Of a stretch of 30,842 bases of DNA, positions 28,485-30,842 are shown in pieces. The notes beneath the pieces were generated by a model. It did no database searches. It had not been told where the DNA came from and saw only the letters and a list, made by a program, of their open reading frames with translations. Source of the DNA: Chara braunii (Eukaryota; Streptophyta; Charophyceae; Charales; Characeae). Position 1 is the stretch's first letter; each line of letters starts with the position of its first letter. The position numbers were made by a program, and so were the translations under genes. The DNA is taken from NCBI GenBank assembly GCA_003427395.1, contig BFEA01000342.1, positions 1,500,054-1,530,895 of the forward strand, given 5' to 3'.

Positions 28485-28498
28485 GCTCCGATACCAAA
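28485..28498 (-). other. Primer binding site of Element 4, tRNA-iMet type
   Basis: The minus strand reads TTTGGTATCGGAGC one base after the LTR end, the same one-base variant of the initiator-tRNA complement as in Element 2. Confidence 0.88.
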
Positions 28499-28499
28499 T

Positions 28500-29547
28500 T
28501 GTAATGAACCCAGTCTGGAGGAAACTCGTCAAGTGTCAGAATACAAGATAACTCAGCGTCGATAAATGTTCCCAATATTCATGAAACGTGATCTGTGATA
28601 TAATGTCTCGTAACAAGAGGACGAAGGAGGAGAGGGGGAGGGTGGAAGAGAAAGTAACCATCAATGCCACGTAAATAGAACCCCTCAATTCCCCTCTTCT
28701 TCCTCGGGCTTCTCCTCACCTCCACGTCATCAAACAGTGTCCCAGAAGCGAGCTTAACGAGATCTGATCACATCGAAGTGCCACGTAGGCACGGTTCCCC
28801 AAGAAGACGTCTCTACAGCACACAATGCCGACCGCATCAACAGGTAAGTCCCCTCTCTCTCTCCATCAATCCCACAAATCTCGATCTCCCTCCTTGTCTC
28901 ATCCCAATCAGCAATGAAGACGATGTGGCATGCCCCACATCAGCAAAGTAGATAGTGTGGCATGCGCCACATCAGCAATGTCGATAGACAACGTGGCGAG
29001 TGCCACATCAGCGCACAAGAAGAGAGTTGGCGCCAGAGTAGAGAGGCGCCAGCACTCAAATGCAGCAGCGCGTCGTTGTCGGGTAACGCCAACGTCCAGC
29101 CAGCGCCGTGCCAGCATCGTGCCAACGTCAAGCCAACGTCAAGTCAACAAGGCAAGACTAAATGTTGACTCCCAAGGGTTGTGTCAATAAGTAGTGTTGA
29201 CGACGTTGACCAGCCTTTGGTCTCTCACCCACGAAGACTCAGATTGACTCACAATCGACGGCCTGGATCTCGTACAGTTGCAGACTTCCACTTGGACCGA
29301 ATGTTGTCTTCATACCTCCGTGCAACCAAGTGTGTGTGTCTGATCGGTGGCCCGGACTGGGTCCATGAAGACTTTGACTCGTGGGCCTCAATATTCCGAC
29401 ACGCAGTTGACTTCTGTCGAGCGCAGGGCCTTTGAAGCCACGGTTCAGGGGTTTTGTGACCTCGGTCGGACGCAAGGCCTGAGGGCTGCTTTGTGGCCTG
29501 CGGGTGGCCCCCTTGGCAACATCGGCATATATGAGCTGGTTATTGCA
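28500..29547 (-). repeat. 5' LTR of Element 4
   Basis: In plus orientation from TGTAATGAACCCAG to GGTTATTGCA (1048 bp). It matches 20341-21782 throughout except for the 370-bp duplication and small indels. It lies directly beside the primer site, which fixes the element's orientation. It contains further ACGT-type motifs (TGCCACGTAGGCAC near 28780, GCCACATCAGC near 28967 and 29001). Confidence 0.93.
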
Positions 29548-29551
29548 CTAT
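29548..29551. repeat. Target-site duplication CTAT (right copy)
   Basis: CTAT follows the LTR end; the same four bases lie at 20337-20340 before the other LTR. Four bases can match by chance (1 in 256), but the position is exact. Confidence 0.65.
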
Positions 29552-29912
29552 TAACACCATTCTACTTCTTCTTCTTCATCAGTTGGTGGATAATCGCTGG
29601 TGCCGAGAGGTGGGTCGGCGAGAACCCCCCTGATGAGAACAAGGAGCGGGAACCTGGCCATTCTTCTGAGACTTGTGCACGCAATGCTTACCTTTTAAAG
29701 TGTGTACGGAAGGCCACCATTGTGCATGTCGAACTTGGGTTCGCTCGGGCTCTCTCCACAATTGATTCGTTTGCCTAAGAGAGCCTATATGTTGATCTAT
29801 TTTCGATGGCACACATCCTCCCTGTTATCGTCTTCACCCAAATCTATATATGTACGTATATATTATAATTATATATGACTATATACATAATACATAAATA
29901 TATAAGCATATA
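29552..29912. other. Right flank of Element 4, no recognised gene
   Basis: A TTCTTCTTCTTCATCAG stretch, which looks like a splice acceptor, is followed by a 65-codon open stretch (WWIIAGAERWVGENPPDENK to STIDSFA, stop near 29778). I recognise no family, and the frame also runs back into the LTR. The remainder is AT-rich with TATATA stretches. Confidence 0.3.
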
Positions 29913-30130
29913 TGTCATCAAACAGAGCTGCCCGGTAAAACGTAGGCAGAGAGGGAGAAGCGGGCAACAAACGAGGGGCTGTGACAAACTGTTTCGTCGG
30001 AGTTTCACCGACTCATCACGAGGCTGAACCCTCAACAGTCTGCATTACGCTAAATGATAATCCACCTTAACCCCGGTTGTGGTTTAGCATCAACGACTGC
30101 CCGACAACTGATACCCTGAGGTGGTGTACA
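29913..30130 (-). repeat. Hammerhead-type repeat family, copy D (full length)
   Basis: Reverse complement of 17650-17890: tail (GAACTGCCCGG-like text on plus), ribozyme-like core and the leader with the nested inverted repeat at 30062-30124. It is the best preserved copy besides the one at 17636. Confidence 0.85.
29973..30033 (-). ncRNA. Hammerhead-ribozyme-like motif, copy D
   Basis: In minus sense: GTGATGA (30019-30013), stem II GTCGG/CCGAC with five perfect pairs and a 7-nt loop, GAA, stem III ACA-GTT-TGT and a predicted cleavage-site C opposite 29983. The only core fault is position 3, which is G instead of C. The outer stem I GAGGGTT (30033-30027) pairs with AGCC(C)CTC through a G-T wobble, so that stem is kept although the sequence changed relative to copy A. 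Confidence 0.58.
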
Positions 30131-30265
30131 TCGTCACGCCGTGTATCGGAGCGCAAAGGCGAACAAAGACAACAAAAAAAGAAAGAAGATATATATAGTA
30201 GATATATATCATCACACCGTGTATCGGAGCGCAAAGGCGAAAAAGGACAACAAAAAAAGAAATAA
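30129..30265 (+). repeat. 78-bp tandem duplication
   Basis: CCGTGTATCGGAGCGCAAAG near 30139 recurs near 30217 (period 78 bp), each followed by GGCGAA and an AACAAAAAAAGAAA stretch. They border copy D of the hammerhead-type repeat. Confidence 0.9.
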
Positions 30266-30520
30266 GGAAAGCTCCGCCTGTTCATCACCTCTTACGTACA
30301 AGGCCGGCCACGTGGATGACAAGTTGAGCATCGGCTGCCCCCATCCCGTGTGTCACAAGGACCCACTTGCACGCGGCCAACAGGCAAAGAGGTAAAGAAG
30401 AGGAGGAAACCAAACCTCACAGCGGCAAGAGAAAAAAAAAGGGATTCAGTCAAAGAAAGGACAACAAAAGAGGAAGGCCTATCAGTTAAACAAATCAAAT
30501 GACACACCCCATCTTTTTTT
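30266..30520. other. Non-coding interval
   Basis: No gene, repeat partner or structure recognised apart from a short poly(A) run near 30432. Confidence 0.5.
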
Positions 30521-30710
30521 TCTTTTCTTCGGCAATTTGTTTTTTTTCTCCTTCTTTTTTTCTTTCTTTTTCTTCTTCTTCTTTCCCCCCTTCTTCTTCT
30601 TCCCCTTCTTCTTCTACATCTTTGTCTTCTTCTTCTTCTTCTTCTTCTTCTTCATTTTCTTCTTCTTCATCATCATCCTTTTCTTCGTTTTCTTCTTCTT
30701 CATCTGCCCC
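30521..30710 (+). repeat. (TTC)n/(T)n-rich microsatellite
   Basis: Long impure TTC and T runs, with TCATCATCATCC near 30665. Frames through it are poly-Ser or poly-Phe and not genes. Confidence 0.93.
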
Positions 30711-30775
30711 CTCTCGACGTCATGTTGATGCTAATCTGTTGGGTTCTTTGTCTTACCGACAGCCTTGGGTGGTAT

Positions 30776-30842
30776 ATATATATCGTCAAATAGAACTGCC
30801 CGGTAAACCGTAGGCAGAGAGGGAGAAGAGGACAACAAACGA
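30776..30842 (-). repeat. Hammerhead-type repeat family, tail cut by the window end
   Basis: AGAACTGCCCGGTAAACCGT then GCAGAGAGGGAGAAGAGGAC and AACAAACGA match the tail of copy D up to the point just before the ribozyme-like core. The core should lie just beyond 30842. Confidence 0.85.

Larger units (their letters stand above)
20341..29547 (-). mobile_element. Element 4: structurally complete Ty3/gypsy retrotransposon, 9.2 kb
   Basis: Two direct LTRs (TGCAATAACC...TTCATTACA in element sense) bound an interior with primer site, gag, zinc knuckle, protease, RT, RNase H, integrase and chromodomain in gypsy order, all on the minus strand. The element is flanked by CTAT on both sides (20337-20340 and 29548-29551). 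The two LTRs differ by about ten bases in the first hundred aligned, so the insertion is old. Most ORFs are broken by stops and frameshifts. Confidence 0.93.

Noticed and set aside
29629-29655. CTGATGAG at the right flank of Element 4
   Set aside because: No stem II and no GAAA follow, so the eight bases alone mean nothing.
30499-30813. Poly-Ser and poly-Phe frames
   Set aside because: Products of the TTC/T microsatellite.

Overview
This is a nuclear, eukaryotic, transposon-packed window with no intact host protein gene that I can support. The coding material is all Ty3/gypsy (Metaviridae-type) LTR-retrotransposon gag-pol with chromodomain-type integrases, mixed with very long CT/GA microsatellites, minisatellites, small foldback elements and one 980-bp assembly gap. 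The pol types, the tRNA-iMet-like primer sites and the repeat style suit a plant-lineage genome; my best guess is a charophyte alga such as Chara, but that is inference and was not checked.

Layout. (1) 1-7092: Element 1, a gypsy element whose gag lies on the minus strand, head-to-head with its plus-strand pol. Pol has a frameshift, an internal RT deletion, stops, a 352-bp duplication of the integrase core, a stop-ridden C-terminal chromodomain, a G-rich polypurine tract and a candidate 3' LTR (5932-7092). (2) 7093-10334: Element 2, plus strand, internally deleted: 5' LTR remnant, tRNA-iMet-type primer site, only the integrase/chromodomain end of pol (one stop), polypurine tract and a complete 863-bp 3' LTR. 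(3) 10335-11997: Element 3, a minus-strand pol fragment with a 180-bp in-frame duplication, directly abutting the Element 2 LTR. (4) 11998-16100: non-coding, pyrimidine- or purine-rich DNA, the gap, (CT)n/(GA)n tracts and a 1.2-kb minisatellite. (5) 16100-20340: small structured elements: a 57-bp-arm palindrome, an organelle/bacterial-type tRNA-Leu(UAG) gene, a cluster of a repeat family carrying hammerhead-ribozyme-like motifs, a 126-bp foldback element and simple repeats. (6) 20341-29547: Element 4, a structurally complete 9.2-kb minus-strand gypsy element with two LTRs, a primer site, gag, protease, RT, RNase H, integrase and chromodomain in order, and a 4-bp CTAT target duplication; its ORFs are decayed. 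(7) 29548-30842: flank, another hammerhead-type repeat, and simple repeats.

How the parts relate. Each retroelement once encoded its own gag, protease, RT/RNase H and integrase. The visible copies are dead: catalytic residues are lost in RT (YLND, YLSD), in RNase H and in integrase, and zinc knuckles have lost ligands. The most interesting signal is the dispersed repeat with a hammerhead-type core: the copies have lost different invariant core bases, while their consensus keeps every invariant core base. The core-proximal part of stem I is poorly paired, which is the main weakness of that call.
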